DNA of 64,000 nt from BACL27 sp964203235 (GTDB lineage: Bacteria > Actinomycetota > Acidimicrobiia > Acidimicrobiales > Ilumatobacteraceae): positions 558,001-622,000 of the forward strand of contig CAXNLE010000002.1 of NCBI GenBank assembly GCA_964203235.1. Direction: 5' to 3'. Numbering within the stretch: position 1 is the stretch's first letter; every line of letters starts with the position of its first letter. The notes under the pieces were generated by a model that had not been told where the DNA came from, made no database searches, and worked only from the letters and a program-made list of their open reading frames with translations. Shown one piece after another: positions 17,541 through 26,259 of the stretch. A program made the translations under genes and the position numbers.

Positions 17541-17587
17541 GCTTACACAGTGGAAGTAATTTGTCACGGTTATTTTCTTGGCTATCT

Positions 17588-18469
17588 ATGAATGTTGAAG
17601 ACGTTCTTGAAGCTGATTGGGATGCAGTAGGAACATTACGCGACCCTGTTCTAGTCATTGCCTTACGCGGATATTTTGATGTGGCTGGAGCTGCTACGGG
17701 CGCACTCGAATGGTGCCTTGACGACCGAACAACAATCGTTGTAGCCAATATTGATCCTGATCCATTTTTTGATTTCACTGCTCAGCGACCTGAAGTTTAT
17801 TTGGACGAAGATAACCATCGTCAAATCATTTGGCCAGAGAATGAATTTATAGTCGCTCGGTTTCCTGATGGAGCGCGCGACTTGGTGGTGCTGTCAGGCG
17901 TTGAACCTCACACGAACTGGAATATTTTTGCCGAGTGCATTGTTCAATGCGCTCAACGCCTGAAATGCAGTGTTGTTGTAACCGTCGGGGCAAACGATGA
18001 ACTGATCCCACACACACGCACTCCGAACGTATTTGGTAGTTCATCCAATGTCGCGCTTGCTCGTCGATTAAAACTAGATCTGCCGAAATATCAAGGACCA
18101 ACCGGATTGATCGGTGTACTTCACGAAAGATTTGAGCGCGAGCAGCTGCCTTCTGTGTCGTTACGAGTCGGCGTGCCGAGATATTTATTAAATGCACAAC
18201 ATCCAAAATCGTCGGCTGCATTACTGCGACAATTAGAACTTGTGCTCGGCGTGCCAACTCGTCATGCCGATCTATATGAAGAAATCCACAGGTGGTCAGA
18301 ACTGCACGATGCGGCAGTTGAGGGTGATGAACAGATTGTAAGTTATGTGCAAATGCTTGAAAATGACTTTGACCGTCTGTCACAAATTGATATACCAACA
18401 GCCGACGACCTCGGCGCTCAACTCGAACAATTTCTTCGCGACCAACCCGATGACGATACAAAAAGATAA
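17588..18469 (+). CDS. PAC2 family protein
   Basis: A 293-residue protein with the PAC2 pattern known from actinobacteria: an N-terminal strand VLVIALRGYFDVAGAATGAL, PDPFFDFTAQRP, LSGVEPHTNW, VVVTVGANDELIPHTRTPNV and GPTGLIGVLHERFE, then a helical C-terminus with YEEIHRWSELHDAAVEGDEQ. PAC2 proteins are linked to proteasome-assembly chaperones in archaea and eukaryotes, but their role in actinobacteria is unsettled. ATG 17588 gives the usual family start; the frame is open back to 17495 but that part overlaps the divergent aspC start. Confidence 0.82.
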   Translation: MNVEDVLEADWDAVGTLRDPVLVIALRGYFDVAGAATGALEWCLDDRTTIVVANIDPDPFFDFTAQRPEVYLDEDNHRQIIWPENEFIVARFPDGARDLVVLSGVEPHTNWNIFAECIVQCAQRLKCSVVVTVGANDELIPHTRTPNVFGSSSNVALARRLKLDLPKYQGPTGLIGVLHERFEREQLPSVSLRVGVPRYLLNAQHPKSSAALLRQLELVLGVPTRHADLYEEIHRWSELHDAAVEGDEQIVSYVQMLENDFDRLSQIDIPTADDLGAQLEQFLRDQPDDDTKR

Positions 18470-18699
18470 TTTGAACACATAACCCGTTGTCCGCTCGTTA
18501 GTCTTCTCAATTGCATACGCTTGGTCAATCTCAAAAACCAATACTTCTTCGCCGGCTAGATGCCGAAGCACTCGGCGCGATGTATCGGCCCTGTCATTGC
18601 AACTCTGCTGACCTTTTGCAGTTGGGGTCTAGATTGGTGGCGCGTACCGGATCACATCATCAACATCTCTAGCAAACGCTATAACTCTGAGGATAAAAG
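18470..18699. other. Intergenic region without a recognised gene
   Basis: About 230 bases between the PAC2 stop and the terminator hairpin. Short open frames exist on both strands, but none has a recognisable domain, codon pattern or ribosome binding site. Nothing specific was identified here. Confidence 0.6.
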
Positions 18700-18730
18700 A
18701 AAAGGCCCCGGGGAATCCCCGGGGCCTTTT
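18700..18730 (-). terminator. Strong bidirectional terminator after pstS
   Basis: A perfect 14-bp inverted repeat AAAAGGCCCCGGGG / CCCCGGGGCCTTTT with a 3-base loop lies 17 bases beyond the pstS stop codon. A run of T follows the stem on both strands, so it can end transcription from pstS and from the convergent PAC2 gene. Confidence 0.92.
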
Positions 18731-18747
18731 CAATTTAGTTAATTACT

Positions 18748-20100
18748 TCAGCTTGCGCCGCACTTCTTTGCCAATTCCAAGGCGCTAGTTGCTGTAGTGC
18801 CAAGGAGCGGTGTGTAGGCAAGTGCTTCAGCATTCTTCGGTCCGAAGTCAGTGATTACCCACTGGAAGAATTGCGCTACTACTTTGTTCTTTGCATCAGA
18901 TGCTGTTTGGCAAAGTCCATAAGTCACTGCACCTAACGGGTAAGCCGTTGGGTTTGTAGTTTGTTTCCAGTTGAACGCGATCAGACCTTTTGCGTCCTGA
19001 GTTCCACCTGCAAGATGTGAGTTGTAACCTGCAGATGTTGGAGCAACGTACTTTCCAGCCGCATTCCGAATGTTTGCTGCACGAGCTCCAAGCGCTGCAC
19101 GTGAAGGGTCAGTGAAATAAGATACTTCTCCATACCCGATTGCACCGTTCGTGTTTGCAATGTAATTCGCCTGGTTATTGCTCTGTGGTTGTCCAACGAA
19201 GCGTGAGCCATAGGCGGTGATTCCACCTGGAACGCAACTTTGGAAAGCGTCGTTGATCTTCCAGTCTGGGTTAGAAGCGCCCGCCATGTACTGGCAGAAG
19301 TTGTTAGTGGTACCAGATGTGTCTGCGCGGTACACAACTTGAATAGCTTTGTCGGGCAGAGTTACAGAGATCTGAGAATAAGTGGCGATTGTTTTGCCAC
19401 CGACCTTGATCGAATATTTGTCTTTCGACTTCACATTTGAAGTCATGCTCACTTCGGCTTTCGCTCCAATGGTCAATGTCTTCAATACCTTCTTAGTTGT
19501 GTCGTCAATCCACTCGATCTTTTGGCCTTTTGTTGCCTTCAGAGTTGCTGGCAACATTGACACAGTGATTTTTGCCGAGGTCGTAGTTACGTTTTCCCAA
19601 AGAGTAGTCGCACCTTTAACATCGGACTTCTTTTTCGAATTACCCCATGTTGGGTTCGTCTTGATGTCGTTCGCGATGCTCGGGTCATTCCAATTTGAAA
19701 TTACGCCACCGAAAATTCCGTTGATTGTGGCTGGGCTAAGCGAGAGCGTTACACCCTTGATCTCATCCAAGCGATATCCAATAGCAATTGCACCCGCTAC
19801 GTAAGGGACATAATTCCATCCAAATGATGGCAAGTCGCTTGATCCCACTGCTGAGTCTGTTCCTGCAAACTTAAAAGTTGTTGCTTTAAAGTTTTTCTTT
19901 CCAGTGCCAGAACCAGTTGAGGTGTAGGTGAGGTTATGACTATAAGTTTTATTGAACTCTGCAATTGCTGGTGTCAAAAATGAGACAGGAAACGACGCGC
20001 CGCCACCCGTAACATCTTCAGCCTTGGCTATCGACGACGTCGATAGGACGCTCGCTGCAGCGATCACGACCGCTACAAAATGCTTTACACGCTTGTTCAT
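18748..20100 (-). CDS. pstS: Phosphate ABC transporter substrate-binding protein
   Basis: Binds phosphate outside the membrane for the PstCAB importer. The 450-residue protein has a signal peptide (cleavage expected after AKA27), GGGASFPVSFLTPAIAEFN, a TGSGTGKK phosphate loop near residue 62, TDSAVGSSDLP near 81, and YRADTSGTTNNF near 257. It is about 80 residues longer than common PstS proteins because residues 145-250 hold an extra lysine/threonine-rich beta-like segment between NWNDPSI and VVYRADTSG. No lipobox Cys is evident. It lies after pstB, not before pstC, and has its own PHO box (20183-20204). Confidence 0.9.
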   Translation of the reverse strand: MNKRVKHFVAVVIAAASVLSTSSIAKAEDVTGGGASFPVSFLTPAIAEFNKTYSHNLTYTSTGSGTGKKNFKATTFKFAGTDSAVGSSDLPSFGWNYVPYVAGAIAIGYRLDEIKGVTLSLSPATINGIFGGVISNWNDPSIANDIKTNPTWGNSKKKSDVKGATTLWENVTTTSAKITVSMLPATLKATKGQKIEWIDDTTKKVLKTLTIGAKAEVSMTSNVKSKDKYSIKVGGKTIATYSQISVTLPDKAIQVVYRADTSGTTNNFCQYMAGASNPDWKINDAFQSCVPGGITAYGSRFVGQPQSNNQANYIANTNGAIGYGEVSYFTDPSRAALGARAANIRNAAGKYVAPTSAGYNSHLAGGTQDAKGLIAFNWKQTTNPTAYPLGAVTYGLCQTASDAKNKVVAQFFQWVITDFGPKNAEALAYTPLLGTTATSALELAKKCGAS

Positions 20101-20182
20101 ATTTCTCCTAATTGTTTTGAAGTTAGTATTAAGCGAAGAGGCTAAGCCGACATGTTTACGGTGCTGTAAATTTGGGGCGTAC

Positions 20183-20204
20183 GATTGGTGAAAAGAAAGT
20201 GAAC
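20183..20204 (-). promoter_or_regulatory. PHO box upstream of pstS
   Basis: On the minus strand GTTCACTTTCT is followed directly by TTTCACCAATC: two GTTCACC-like units spaced 11 bases apart, the arrangement of PhoP/RegX3 boxes known from Streptomyces and mycobacteria. It lies about 85 bases before the pstS start, in the 117-base pstB-pstS gap, so pstS probably has its own phosphate-starvation promoter. Confidence 0.72.
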
Positions 20205-20217
20205 AGCGTCTTAACTG

Positions 20218-21066
20218 TCAGCCGAATTTTCCTTGAACATAATCGGCGGTTCGCGAATCAGTTGGATTCGTGAAGATCTTTCGTGTCTCATCAGCCTCAA
20301 CCAGATAGCCAGGTCCGCCATCGGTTAAGAAAAACGCACAGTAGTCGCTCACACGGCTTGCCTGCTGCATGTTATGTGTAACGATCACTACCGTTATTTT
20401 CTCTGCAAGTTCCTTAATCGTTTCTTCGATCCGTAGGGTGCTGCCAGGGTCAAGTGCGGAACATGGCTCGTCCATCAACAGTACCTGTGGCTCTACCGCT
20501 AGCGAACGAGCAATACACAACCGTTGTTGTTGGCCACCTGAAAGAGAACCTCCAGATGCGCCAAGACGATCTTTTACTTCCTTCCAGAGACCAGCACGAG
20601 ACAAGCATTGTTCAACGATGTCATCATGGTTGTCCCGCTTCAGGTGAGCCAACTTGATACCTGCCAAGACATTTTCTCTAATCGTCATCGCAGGAAATGG
20701 ATTCGGTTTTTGGAAAACCATGCCAACTTTTAGCCGGATCAAGGCAGGATCCTCTGACGGATCGTAGATGTCCGAACCATTTAAGAGAATCTCACCCGCC
20801 ATGGCTGCTGACGGTATAAATTCGTGCATTCGATTCAATAAACGAATAAACGTTGATTTTCCGCAACCGGAAGGGCCAATAAGCCCTGTTACGGATCGTT
20901 CTGGGAAATGAAGTGATACATCCGCGAGTGCATGGTGTGTTCCAAACCATGCATGAGCACCTCGGGTTTCAAGTCCCCTGAACTCGGACGCTGCTTCAAA
21001 TTGTTGAGGCGTCCTCGTCACCGTGTCAGCATTTTGTTTTGTCATATTCTCAGTCCTTTGGCTCAT
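20218..21066 (-). CDS. pstB: Phosphate ABC transporter ATP-binding protein
   Basis: A 282-residue ABC ATPase energising phosphate import. Motifs are Walker A GPSGCGKST, Q-loop VFQKPNPFPA, signature LSGGQQQR, Walker B VLLMDEPCSALDP and switch His in VTHNMQQA. A roughly 30-residue N-terminal extension precedes the core. ATG 21066 overlaps the pstA stop by four bases, so the pair is translationally coupled. The KPNPFP form of the Q-loop is characteristic of PstB rather than other importers. Confidence 0.94.
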   Translation of the reverse strand: MSQRTENMTKQNADTVTRTPQQFEAASEFRGLETRGAHAWFGTHHALADVSLHFPERSVTGLIGPSGCGKSTFIRLLNRMHEFIPSAAMAGEILLNGSDIYDPSEDPALIRLKVGMVFQKPNPFPAMTIRENVLAGIKLAHLKRDNHDDIVEQCLSRAGLWKEVKDRLGASGGSLSGGQQQRLCIARSLAVEPQVLLMDEPCSALDPGSTLRIEETIKELAEKITVVIVTHNMQQASRVSDYCAFFLTDGGPGYLVEADETRKIFTNPTDSRTADYVQGKFG

Positions 21067-22169
21067 GATTTTTTCTTCAACTTTCTAGCTTTTCGCGAAT
21101 CAGTCTTTGCATTTTGAACCGCGGTAGTGCTGAGCCTCCGAGCAAGGACGAAGAACCCAAACACCAGCGCAAGTAAAACTAACGATCCAGTCCATGCTCG
21201 AGATGTTGAATACTCCGTGCCATACATGAACATCGAGAATATGTAGGTAGGAAGCGACGCGACAGTTCCCCCGACTGGGTTCCACACAAAACCGTTGGTG
21301 TTAAGGGAAGTAAGAAGTAGTGGGGCGGTCTCGCCAATCACTCGAGCAACTCCCAAGATACCTGCTGTGATTAGACCAGACTTGACTGTTGGCAATACCA
21401 CCATGATTGCCGTGCGCCATTGCCGTGCGCCAAGAGCATAGCCAGCACTGCGCAAATCATCAGGTACGAGTTTCAACACTTCTTCGGCAGTTCGAGAAAC
21501 AGTTGGAAGCATAAGCACTGCGAGCGCAAGACCACCGGCCATTCCCGAGTATTTACCCATTGGCTGTACGATCGTCGTGAAAATAAAGAGCCCCGCTACG
21601 ACCGATGGCACACCCGCCATCGATTGCACGATGAATCTGACAAGAAATGTCATTCGCCCACGCACTTCGGTGAGATAGATACCGCTCAAAATTCCAAGCG
21701 GCAGAGTAATGACCGTTGCGATCGCCACCATGATCAGCGATCCAATAATTGCGTGTCCTGCTCCGCCAATATTGAACTCATCCTCAGGCGTTGACGTACG
21801 CATATCCGAAAAGAAATATCCGGGATAGATCGCACGATAACCCTTTAACAAGACGGTAAGGAAAATTGACAGCCAAGGAACAAAGGCGAGGACAGCCAGC
21901 GAAGTAAATACCAACCTTAAAACCGCATCTCGACGTTCCTTTACGCCCAATCGTGAAGTTCGACCAACGACCCAAGCGACATTAATAAGAAGGAACGCGA
22001 CAGCCCATCCATCAATATTTGCTAACGGAGTCATGATCGTTACTAAGAATGCAACTAAGCCGAAAACAATCGAGCGAGAAAAGTTTTTGAGGTTTGTTGA
22101 ACGAGTTACAGCCCACGGACGAAGAGGCTCAATGCCTAGGTACTGATCTGTAGCGGGGACGGAATTCAT
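21063..22169 (-). CDS. pstA: Phosphate ABC transporter permease PstA
   Basis: A 368-residue inner-membrane permease. The first 130 residues hold three extra hydrophobic segments and a linker; the core has the MetI-type fold with VRFIVQSMAGVPSVVAGLF and the EAA loop DDLRSAGYALGARQWRTAI near residues 238-256. It pairs with PstC. Both ends overlap neighbours by four bases (pstC before, pstB after). The extended N-terminus is longer than in classic PstA proteins, where six helices suffice. Confidence 0.92.
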   Translation of the reverse strand: MNSVPATDQYLGIEPLRPWAVTRSTNLKNFSRSIVFGLVAFLVTIMTPLANIDGWAVAFLLINVAWVVGRTSRLGVKERRDAVLRLVFTSLAVLAFVPWLSIFLTVLLKGYRAIYPGYFFSDMRTSTPEDEFNIGGAGHAIIGSLIMVAIATVITLPLGILSGIYLTEVRGRMTFLVRFIVQSMAGVPSVVAGLFIFTTIVQPMGKYSGMAGGLALAVLMLPTVSRTAEEVLKLVPDDLRSAGYALGARQWRTAIMVVLPTVKSGLITAGILGVARVIGETAPLLLTSLNTNGFVWNPVGGTVASLPTYIFSMFMYGTEYSTSRAWTGSLVLLALVFGFFVLARRLSTTAVQNAKTDSRKARKLKKKS

Positions 22170-23167
22170 GCGCGCGGCGTTGATCTTTGCACGATGCTTG
22201 ATGCGATCATGTTGACAATTAAAGTGATAACGAACAGGACTAATCCAGCGGCAATAAGTGCCGATATTTCTTTATCGGTTGCTTCTCCGAACTTCAGAGC
22301 AATCATTGATGCTACGTTTCCGCCGGCCGAATCCAATATTTGATTGGAGTAGTCAAAAACTAGGTTTAACATCAAATAAATCGCGACTGTCTCACCTAAT
22401 GCTCGACCGAGACCCAGCATTGCTCCGGCAATTACACCGCTCTTTCCGTAAGGAATGACAACAGAGCGAATCGCGCCCCATTTAGTTCCGCCAAGAGCAA
22501 AACAGGTGTCTATTAAATCTCGTGGAGTGCGAGAATATACTTCACGAGCTACCGAAGTTGTAATTGGGACGACTAGAGCTGCGAGTACACAACCTGCCAC
22601 GAAAGGGCTCCTCGCAAAGTTCTCAAACTCGACGGAAAAAATTGGCAGGAATCCTAGGCGGTCGTTGAGAAATGTCGCCCACCGCACACCAAACGGAGTG
22701 AATATTTGAATTCCCCAAAGTCCGAAAATCAACGAGGGAACGGCAGCGGCCAAATCCAAAATCGAAACTAATATGCGGTGAATTCCTTTAGGTGCATAAA
22801 ACTCGATATACAGTGCTCCTCCCATTGACAATGGCAATGCAATAAACATCGCAATCAGTGCAACAACAACCGAACCAACGATCATTGGGCCTATCGAAAA
22901 AACACTTGCGTCTTCTGCCTCTACCAGCGCAGTAGTTGCCCCGCCGAGAGGGTCTTCGCCAGCCGAAAACCACTCTGAGCCAGTGATGAAATTGATACCA
23001 AATTCGCGGAAGGTAGCCGAGCTTCGAAAAATGAGAAAAGCAGCGATAAGACCCAACAACATGAGCGATGTGAGTGCACCTGCAGTCACGATCCTGCGGA
23101 ATATCTTGTCGGCCCGACTATAAACAACCACCATCTGTCGCGGGGTCGGAGTCGATTTCATGGTCAC
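22166..23167 (-). CDS. pstC: Phosphate ABC transporter permease PstC
   Basis: A 333-residue membrane permease and first gene of the pstCAB operon. It has a leading hydrophobic segment near residues 30-50, a periplasmic loop with FITGSEWFSAGEDPLGG, then the MetI core with LDLAAAVPSLIFGLWG and the EAA loop RDLIDTCFALGGTKWGAI. A PHO box lies 24-51 bases upstream of ATG 23167. PstS is not upstream as in many bacteria; it is the last gene of the locus. Confidence 0.93.
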   Translation of the reverse strand: MTMKSTPTPRQMVVVYSRADKIFRRIVTAGALTSLMLLGLIAAFLIFRSSATFREFGINFITGSEWFSAGEDPLGGATTALVEAEDASVFSIGPMIVGSVVVALIAMFIALPLSMGGALYIEFYAPKGIHRILVSILDLAAAVPSLIFGLWGIQIFTPFGVRWATFLNDRLGFLPIFSVEFENFARSPFVAGCVLAALVVPITTSVAREVYSRTPRDLIDTCFALGGTKWGAIRSVVIPYGKSGVIAGAMLGLGRALGETVAIYLMLNLVFDYSNQILDSAGGNVASMIALKFGEATDKEISALIAAGLVLFVITLIVNMIASSIVQRSTPRA

Positions 23168-23189
23168 AACCCTTATGCTTGCACCGACT

Positions 23190-23218
23190 TGTGAACTCGG
23201 TCTGACTTAATGATGAAC
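23190..23218 (-). promoter_or_regulatory. PHO box upstream of pstC
   Basis: On the minus strand GTTCATCATTA, AGTCAGACCGA and GTTCACAAG follow each other in an 11-base period, so the two GTTCA units are 22 bases apart. The first part, GTTCATCATTAAGTCA, closely matches GTTCACCGTTAAGTCA upstream of phoU (52678-52695). This fits a PhoP/RegX3-type binding site controlling pstCAB under phosphate limitation. Confidence 0.72.
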
Positions 23219-23270
23219 GGACAGTAAATTATTGGGCTAAAAGTCCATTGCCCGCCTTGCGAACGCAAGC

Positions 23271-24584
23271 TTACTTTGAGGCGTTAAAACCCAATTCAAG
23301 GTCAGCCAAGATGTCTTCAATTGACTCAAGGCCAACCGAGAGACGAACTAACCCAGGAAACACACCCGTTGAAGCTTGTTCTTCAGGCGAAAGCTGACTG
23401 TGGGTTGTCGAAGCTGGGTGAATCACGAGACTTCGCACATCGCCAATGTTGGCAACGTGACTGTGCAGTTTGAGTCCCGCGACGAACTTTTGCCCCGCTT
23501 CAAGTCCACCTTTGATGTTGAACGCAAGCACCGAACCATAGCCAAGACCGCGGCCATATTTCTTTGCTCGCTCATGCCACTTGCTCGTTTTAAGCCCGGC
23601 ATAAAAGACCTCTTCAACTTGTGCATGACTGGCGAGATACTCGCCGACGCGTTGCGCATTCGCCCAGTGACGATCCATTCTTAAAGACAAGGTTTCAAGA
23701 CCTTGCAAGAAGTTAAAAGCATTGTCTGGAGTTGTCGCCATGCCCAAGTCGCGCAACATTTGCACGCGCGCCTTAATAATGTACGAACCTGCACCGAGTG
23801 CTGGCCAGTATGCCAAGCCGTGATAACTCGGATCAGGTTTTGTGAAGTTTGGAAACTTATCGCCCTTGCCAAAATCGAATGTACCGCCGTCGATAATCGC
23901 GCCACCAATACTTGTGCCGTGACCACCTATGAATTTCGTCAGCGAGTGCACGACGATGTCTGCGCCCCACTCAATTGGACGAATCAAATATGGTGTCGGC
24001 ACTGTGTTGTCAACAATCAACGGAACTCCAGCTTCGTGAGCAACTTTGCTGACACCTTCGATATCGAGCACACTGTTGCGCGGGTTGGCGAGAACTTCAC
24101 CGTAGAACGCTTTTGTATTTGGCTTGACCGCTGCGCGCCATTGATCCAAATTGTCTGGGTCATCAACAAACGAAACTTCGATGCCAAGTTTTGGCAGCGT
24201 GTAGTGAAATAAATTGTAAGTGCCACCGTACAAAGTTGGCGATGAGACGATGTGCGAACCAGCCTCAGCCAAAGTCAAAATTGCAAGCAACTCAGCCGAC
24301 TGACCTGAACTGACAGCAAGTGCACCGGGTAGACCAACTGCGGTTGTCGTGCCACCTTCAAGTGACGACAAACGTGCCTCAAGCACACCCTGTGTTGGGT
24401 TCATAATTCGGGTGTAAATGTTGCCGATCTCGGCAAGTGCAAACAAGTTCTGCGCATGTTGTGCATCGCGAAATACATAACTAGTGGTGCGGTAAACCGG
24501 CACCGCGCGAGCGCCTGTTGCTGAATCTGGTTCTTGACCAGCATGAATTTGACGGGTATCAAAGCCCCAATTTGAGTTTGTCAT
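23271..24584 (-). CDS. metY: O-acetylhomoserine aminocarboxypropyltransferase (homocysteine synthase)
   Basis: A 437-residue PLP enzyme that makes homocysteine from O-acetylhomoserine and sulfide. It begins WGFDTRQIHAGQEPD and has YTRIMNPTQGVLEARLSSLEGG, the PLP Lys in HSLTKFIGGHGTSIGG, and LVIHPASTTHSQLSPEEQ near the end. The GHGTSIGG form and the length favour MetY over cystathionine gamma-synthase; use of O-succinylhomoserine cannot be excluded. A promoter ending six bases before ATG 24584 suggests a leaderless mRNA. The gene lies downstream of ilvC but probably has its own promoter. Confidence 0.92.
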   Translation of the reverse strand: MTNSNWGFDTRQIHAGQEPDSATGARAVPVYRTTSYVFRDAQHAQNLFALAEIGNIYTRIMNPTQGVLEARLSSLEGGTTTAVGLPGALAVSSGQSAELLAILTLAEAGSHIVSSPTLYGGTYNLFHYTLPKLGIEVSFVDDPDNLDQWRAAVKPNTKAFYGEVLANPRNSVLDIEGVSKVAHEAGVPLIVDNTVPTPYLIRPIEWGADIVVHSLTKFIGGHGTSIGGAIIDGGTFDFGKGDKFPNFTKPDPSYHGLAYWPALGAGSYIIKARVQMLRDLGMATTPDNAFNFLQGLETLSLRMDRHWANAQRVGEYLASHAQVEEVFYAGLKTSKWHERAKKYGRGLGYGSVLAFNIKGGLEAGQKFVAGLKLHSHVANIGDVRSLVIHPASTTHSQLSPEEQASTGVFPGLVRLSVGLESIEDILADLELGFNASK

Positions 24585-24590
24585 GCAGGC

Positions 24591-24619
24591 AACATAGCAC
24601 CCTAATCCCGACTAAACAA
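24591..24619 (-). promoter_or_regulatory. metY promoter placing the start of a leaderless mRNA at the ATG
   Basis: On the minus strand TTGTTT (24619-24614) and TATGTT (24596-24591) are 17 bases apart, a normal sigma-70 layout. Only six bases separate the -10 hexamer from ATG 24584, so transcription would begin at or next to the start codon. No ribosome binding site is present. Leaderless mRNAs are common in actinobacteria. The -35 box falls in the loop of the hairpin at 24604-24628. Confidence 0.6.
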
Positions 24620-24628
24620 CTCGGGATT
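24604..24628. repeat. Inverted repeat between ilvC and metY
   Basis: AATCCCGA / TCGGGATT form an 8-bp stem with a 9-base loop. It could act as a weak end signal for ilvBNC, but no T-run follows the stem on the minus strand. Its loop overlaps the -35 element of the metY promoter, so it may equally be an operator. Confidence 0.4.
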
Positions 24629-24673
24629 TAAAACGCTTTATTTATAAGGGTTTTATATCGATTAACTAGCGAT

Positions 24674-25702
24674 TTAGCCGCCTGAAATCTCTGAAACCTT
24701 CTGCTTGCCCTTAGAAATAAACGGCATCATCGAGCGCAAGTGAGACCCAACTTTTTCAATTGGATGATTCTTGCCAGCGTTGCGAAGTTCAGAGAAACGC
24801 TTACGTCCTGAATCACTTTCGGCGATCCACTCTTCGGCAAACTTACCCGATTGAATTTCTTCAAGAATAACTTTCATTCGCTTCTTCGTGTCAGCATCAA
24901 TAATTCGAGGACCGCGTGTCACATCGCCATATTCGGCTGTGTCTGAAATTGAATAACGCATTCCTGCGATTCCCTCTTCGTACATTAAGTCGACGATTAA
25001 TTTGACTTCATGCAAGCACTCAAAATACGCCATCTCTGGCGCATAGCCGGCTTCAACAAGTGTTTCGAACCCTGCCATCACGAGAGAAGTTACGCCACCA
25101 CACAACACAACTTGCTCACCGAACAAATCAGTTTCGGTCTCTTCTGGGAAAGTTGTTTCGATAACTCCAGCACGTGCACCACCGATTGCTTCTGCATACG
25201 AAAGCGCGAGTGCTTTGGCGCCACCAGTTGCATCTTGATGCACGGCAATAAGTGCCGGAACTCCGCCGCCTTCGGTAAAAGTTCGTCTCACCAAGTGACC
25301 TGGACCCTTAGGCGCAATCATGATCACGTCGACACCTTTTGGTGGCGCGATTCGTTCAAAGCGAATATTGAAACCGTGCGCGAACGCAATCGCTTTGCCA
25401 TCTGCGAGGTTGGCTTTGATGTGCTCGTCATAAATCTTCTTCTGCTCAGTGTCTGGTGCAAGAATCATGATCACATCGGCCCACTTTGTTGCATCTGCAA
25501 TTGACATAACTTTGAGCCCAGCAGCAGTTGCTTTAGCCGCAGACGACGAACCGTCACGCAAACCAACAACTACATCAACGCCAGATTCTTTTAGATTCAG
25601 CGCGTGTGCATGACCTTGCGAACCGTAACCAACAATCGCGACTTTCTTTGAGCGAATGATTGATGGATCAGCATCTTTCTCGTAGTAAACATTTGCAGCC
25701 AT
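24674..25702 (-). CDS. ilvC: Ketol-acid reductoisomerase
   Basis: Second common step of valine, isoleucine and leucine synthesis: isomerises and reduces acetohydroxy acids with NADPH. The 342-residue length is that of class I enzymes. Visible are the Rossmann loop VGYGSQGHAHALNL near residues 24-37, IAPKGPGHLVRRTF, and the metal-binding segment FPEETETDLFGEQVVLCGG. The ATG overlaps the ilvN stop as TAATG (25700-25704). It is the last gene of the attenuator-controlled ilvBNC operon. Confidence 0.96.
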   Translation of the reverse strand: MAANVYYEKDADPSIIRSKKVAIVGYGSQGHAHALNLKESGVDVVVGLRDGSSSAAKATAAGLKVMSIADATKWADVIMILAPDTEQKKIYDEHIKANLADGKAIAFAHGFNIRFERIAPPKGVDVIMIAPKGPGHLVRRTFTEGGGVPALIAVHQDATGGAKALALSYAEAIGGARAGVIETTFPEETETDLFGEQVVLCGGVTSLVMAGFETLVEAGYAPEMAYFECLHEVKLIVDLMYEEGIAGMRYSISDTAEYGDVTRGPRIIDADTKKRMKVILEEIQSGKFAEEWIAESDSGRKRFSELRNAGKNHPIEKVGSHLRSMMPFISKGKQKVSEISGG

Positions 25703-26259
25703 TAGTTTGCCTTTCCCTTGGTTTCTTTCACCGCACGAACTCGTGCAATGCGATCTAGTTTTGGCAGCGCAACCCGGCCGGTGCGCTGTGATTCAATGAT
25801 TCCATATTGTCGCAGCAATTCTGAAAAATCGTTCAATTTCTCCGGACTTCCATCCAGGCTTACGCTTAAAGCCTCAGGGCCAACCCCAAGAATCTTGCCT
25901 TCGAAGATATTGGTCAATTCAACTATTTGACCGCGTTGTTCTGGGGTCGATCGCACCGTAGCGACCATTAACTCGCGCTCTACTGAGTTACGCGGATCAA
26001 GCTCAGAAATTCGCACTACGTCAACAAGTTTGAACAACTGTTTGACCATCTGTTCGAGAGTTGCACTCTCGAGGTCTACGACGATCGTGATGCGACTGTA
26101 ATCTTCTTGCTCAGTTGGGGCGACTGCGAGCGAGAAAATGTTGTACCCGCGACGTGCAAACAACGATGCGACACGAGCCAGAACACCTGGTCGGTTTTGC
26201 ACCAACACCGAGAGCACATGATGATTTGACGCCGTGCCGTGCGGATTATTTCCGGTCAT
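25702..26259 (-). CDS. ilvN: Acetolactate synthase small (regulatory) subunit
   Basis: A 185-residue regulatory subunit that binds valine and activates the large subunit. The N-terminal ACT domain (about 12-85) shows LSVLVQNRPGVLARVASLFA and GYNIFSLAVAPTE; the C-terminal ALS small-subunit domain contains IVELTNIFEGKILGV and DFSELLRQYGI. Length is normal for the IlvN/IlvH type. The start overlaps the ilvB stop by four bases (ATGA) and the stop overlaps ilvC. Confidence 0.95.
   Translation of the reverse strand: MTGNNPHGTASNHHVLSVLVQNRPGVLARVASLFARRGYNIFSLAVAPTEQEDYSRITIVVDLESATLEQMVKQLFKLVDVVRISELDPRNSVERELMVATVRSTPEQRGQIVELTNIFEGKILGVGPEALSVSLDGSPEKLNDFSELLRQYGIIESQRTGRVALPKLDRIARVRAVKETKGKAN

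Noticed and set aside
18560..18742. Short plus-strand frame of 60 codons before the pstS terminator
   Set aside because: It runs through the terminator hairpin and has no recognisable sequence or ribosome binding site.
24585..24673. Possible SAM riboswitch before metY
   Set aside because: Only one simple hairpin is present and no SAM-riboswitch core was recognised; a promoter directly before the ATG leaves no room for a leader.
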